Shown piece by piece: positions 62,201 through 64,000 of a DNA stretch of 64,000 nucleotides. The notes under the pieces were generated by a model. That model was not told the DNA's origin, made no database searches, and was given only the letters and a program-made list of their open reading frames with translations. Within the stretch, counting starts at the first letter, position 1. Each line of letters opens with the position of its first letter. The position numbers and the translations under genes were made by a program. Where the stretch lies: positions 10,741,001 through 10,805,000 of the forward strand of contig WHVY01000002.1 in the NCBI GenBank assembly GCA_022266195.1. Direction: 5' to 3'. Origin of the DNA: Tetranychus cinnabarinus. Taxonomy: Eukaryota; Arthropoda; Arachnida; Trombidiformes; Tetranychidae.

Positions 62201-63585
62201 ACGTACAACCTCTTCTGGAGCCTCCAGTCCTGACATTAATTTACTTCAGGTTCAAGGTAACCTTCCAGGTCGTCGTCATTCAGATAACACCATTCAACCT
62301 CCAAGGATATTGATTGCTCCCTCCAGTCCAACAGGTTCCGGTTCCATGTCAAGACGATCAAGCTTTGCCAATCTTCACTTTCGTCGTCATTCAAGTGCAA
62401 ATCCAAACGATCCTAAATACAACCAATCAATTTTTTCTGCTTACAGTTTCAAGGTAACACTTAAATGAAAGTGAAAATTATACCCAAGTTTCATTTTTAA
62501 TCTCATAATAATCGTTTTAACTTGACAAATCAAATTATCTTAATCAACTTATTCTCAATTTTTCCTCAATATCGAGTTATTAGACATGTTAAAGCTAATT
62601 AAGAAGGAAAATCTAGTTTCATCACAATTTCAATGAAATTGAAACAAAGTTATTTTCAGGTTAAATTGAAACAATCTTTTACTGAAACCAATTTCCCTAT
62701 TTTCCCAGTACAATGGGTACAGTGTAAATCTCAAAGAAAAATCTTGGAATCTTAAGTTCTGACATTATTCTAGTTTACTTCATTCAACTATTTTCTCTTA
62801 TAATTATAATCGAATCAGGATTTTAGTCAATTTATCTTGAGTTTCGTCAACTTTTCTCTTAATAGAAGTTCATTTTTAGCTCAATCTTTCTGCACGCAAG
62901 TTTTATCAACATTTCATCAAATCCAAGTTAACCTTTTCAAGTCAATATCGAGCAACTAAATTCAACCATTTTAAGAAAATTCTTGAATCTTGAAAAAATC
63001 TTGAAATCTCGAATCTTTATTTAAATTTTCAAGCAGATAGGAAAGAATCGGATTAAAATTTCAGATTATTGATGAAATTTGATTGTTATACAAATTTTTG
63101 GATTAGTCGAGTTAATTCTTCCTCTTCTTTTGAAAAATTATCTCTTAAATTTTTGAACATTTGAAGATGAAACTTTCTTTTTCTATACATTTCCATGAAA
63201 AGATGTGAACCAGAGATTTCTAGAGATCTTCATTCTTCTTTTCTGTCCTTTTCTCAAACGAATAACATGAAAATGATGTTGAATTCTGTTTCCTTTTATT
63301 CACCTATTCTTTACTCAGCCTTCCCAAGGGATTGACTTTTTCATTCCAAGTTTATCAAATGCAAATCGAAGTCCCAATCACCAATCATCTTCACCAGTTG
63401 GTGGTCGTCGTTACTCAACTGCAGCAGTTTTCAATCAAGGAACCAACTCGACACCTTCAAGTCTCCTTCAAACACTCGGCTCTGGTATGGTAAGTAATCA
63501 AACCCAGACCCAAATTGCCATTAAAAAGATGAAAATTAATACCAATTTATAATTAACTTAACAGCAACAACTTTTTGGTAAATAA
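32217..63585 (+). CDS. SCYL2: SCYL2/CVAK104-like pseudokinase (15 coding exons)
   Basis: SCYL2 is a clathrin-coated-vesicle-associated pseudokinase acting in trans-Golgi/endosome traffic. Exons: 32217-32426, 32829-33137, 54119-54265, 54580-54795, 55671-55787, 55855-55980, 58580-58756, 58850-58972, 59575-59688, 60208-60340, 61658-61776, 61831-61934, 62090-62453, 63319-63489, 63565-63585; 816 aa. Kinase-like domain: GPELAWKIYDAT, HPKILTLYHPVEES, FATEPVLGSLANVLG, VKYGLLQ|IAEALLFLH, then IIHRNICPQSVIIN for the catalytic loop (HRN, not HRD) and AGFEF for DFG, so it is a pseudokinase. HEAT-like repeats follow (DILPMVYNAFES, DDLDQYTISKTVLPR, VLPILSKAKLTEPIVLMPVV), then a Ser/Arg-rich tail (SMSRRSSFANLHFRRHSS). 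The end QQLFGK resembles the family's terminal DLFG. ATG 32217 follows an in-frame TAA. An alternative last exon at 63622-63651 would end in QLEQLLIKT. The acceptor of exon 10 (ACAAG) is weak but the alignment demands it. Confidence 0.9.
38390..38590 (+). repeat. Truncated relative of the 52.5 kb foldback element
   Basis: From AAAAATTTTGAACTCTCAGAAAATGAC to the terminal AAAAAAACGCCCG this stretch parallels 52790-52977. Shared words include CGTTCGAACTTATG, TGGTTCAAGTCTGA-like, GTGAGTTATGCCTGCA and AACGCCCG followed by N-TA. The corresponding left terminus (CGGGCGTTTTT) is not found upstream, so this copy is 5'-truncated or decayed. Confidence 0.7.
51818..52018 (+). repeat. Dispersed repeat, copy 1 (empty site)
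   Basis: Starts ATCACAATGTTCAAGGTCGA and runs through GAATCAATTTAGGCAAA, TTTCAACTAACGCTGTA and GGTTGCAAACTTTTTAGGT to AAGAAATACATAAATGCA. Copy 2 at 52472-53105 has the same order but is interrupted at the TTTA by a foldback element. Copy 1 has an extra ~22 bp (near 51908-51930). Confidence 0.8.
52472..53105 (+). repeat. Dispersed repeat, copy 2 (interrupted)
   Basis: Its left part, 52472-52519, and right part, 52979-53105, together match copy 1 at 51818-52018. The break coincides exactly with the ends of the foldback element. The two copies are about 0.65 kb apart at their starts, and the 450 bp between them carry a broken minus-strand frame (52247-52459) of unknown identity. Confidence 0.78.
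52520..52978. mobile_element. 459 bp foldback element with CGGGCG termini, TA target
   Basis: Left end CCGGGCGTTTTTTTTTTCAT, right end is the inverted counterpart ATGAAAAAAAACGCCCGA. Pairing continues ~125 bp inward on each arm (CATGCAGGC(T/A)TAAC, ATGAGATCAT, TTCGAACGCTCAAGGTTATT). TA flanks both sides (52518-52519, 52979-52980). Comparison with copy 1 of the host repeat shows the unoccupied site. No coding frame, so non-autonomous. Confidence 0.85.
56031..56065 (+). repeat. Perfect 14 bp hairpin in SCYL2 intron 6
   Basis: TTAAAGTCATTTTA and TAAAATGACTTTAA pair perfectly around a 7 nt loop (CTGTTCA). It lies ~50 bp after the exon 6 donor. It is too short for a miRNA precursor; any role in splicing is unproven. 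Confidence 0.6.
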
Positions 63586-64000
63586 AGCTCTCAATATATT
63601 TGGATTATTTGATATTTCCAGCAACTTGAACAATTGCTTATTAAAACTTGATCAACTCCTAGTCCCAATGAAGCTCACTGGAGGACAAAATGCGGCCAAT
63701 TTCAATTGTTGATCAAGAAGGCAAAGCGAGAAAAGTTTAATTACAATTTTCTTCTTCTTCTTCTTCTTGGCTAACCTGGCATCAATTAACATTTTAAAGG
63801 TAAACCTGGAAATGGTCAACATGGTCAACAAGAGCTCACTTGAAGCAACGAAGCAACACATTAATTAACTTCTTAACCATTTAATAATAATTTATTCAAA
63901 TTATGTTGTTATATACATGAATATTATTGCTCCTGGTTTATTGACTAAAGGAGTAAAGTTGAAAAAAAAGTGAGAAAACATCTCAACTAATCAAGGCAAT
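63586..64000 (+). other. SCYL2 3' flank
   Basis: An AATAAA (63581-63586) overlaps the proposed SCYL2 stop codon. The alternative last exon 63622-63651 lies just beyond. A (TTC)n tract occupies about 63747-63768. Nothing else is recognisable before the window ends. Confidence 0.4.

Noticed and set aside
63747..63768. (TTC)n tract as a polypyrimidine signal for another exon
   Set aside because: It is followed by no AG plus homologous coding sequence within the window; treated as a simple repeat.

Overview
The window is nuclear DNA of an animal, about two-thirds A+T, with short GT-AG introns, AATAAA signals and close-packed genes on both strands. A delta-type glutathione S-transferase and the overall look of the proteins point to an arthropod, probably a chelicerate such as an acariform (spider-mite-like) mite; the taxon is inference. 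There are no prokaryotic, organellar or CRISPR features and no tRNA or rRNA that I can see.

Layout. 1.9-8.3 kb: SNAP29 (minus) and SYAP1/Sap47 (plus), divergent. 9.4-12.4 kb: a glucocerebrosidase-like GH30 gene (minus) between two ~480 bp direct repeats. 12.8-15.2 kb: a delta-class GST (plus) converging on FIBP (minus). 17-21.4 kb: Scribble (plus), with 16-LRR-type architecture but only two PDZ domains, followed by a decayed copy of its own LRR exon at 22.4-22.7 kb. 23-26.4 kb: gene-poor, holding a 262 bp foldback element. 26.4-28.6 kb: prolidase PEPD (plus), converging on a PAT1-like gene (minus, 28.95-31.35 kb). 32.2-63.6 kb: the SCYL2 pseudokinase (plus), 15 coding exons with one ~21 kb intron that contains transposon-derived repeats.

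The most unusual structure joins two of these genes. The promoter, leader intron and first ~44 codons of SNAP29 are present a second time, ~28.5 kb away, as the promoter, leader intron and N-terminus of the PAT1-like gene. That gene has no coding intron and lacks the distal part of the PAT1 C-terminal domain. It looks like a chimeric gene formed by copying the head of SNAP29 onto a PAT1 body.

Other oddities: the GBA-like enzyme has lysine at the catalytic acid/base position; SNAP29 has histidine at the zero layer of its Qc helix; the PEPD start codon is split by an intron (AT|G); SYAP1 has an N-terminal series of similar phase-1 exons; a foldback transposon can be compared with its own empty site inside the SCYL2 intron.

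Themes: SNAP29, SYAP1 and SCYL2 act in membrane traffic and signalling, GBA in the lysosome, PAT1 in mRNA decay, PEPD in proline recycling, GST in detoxification and Scribble in polarity. I see no operon-like logic; the neighbours appear to be housekeeping genes packed in divergent and convergent pairs.
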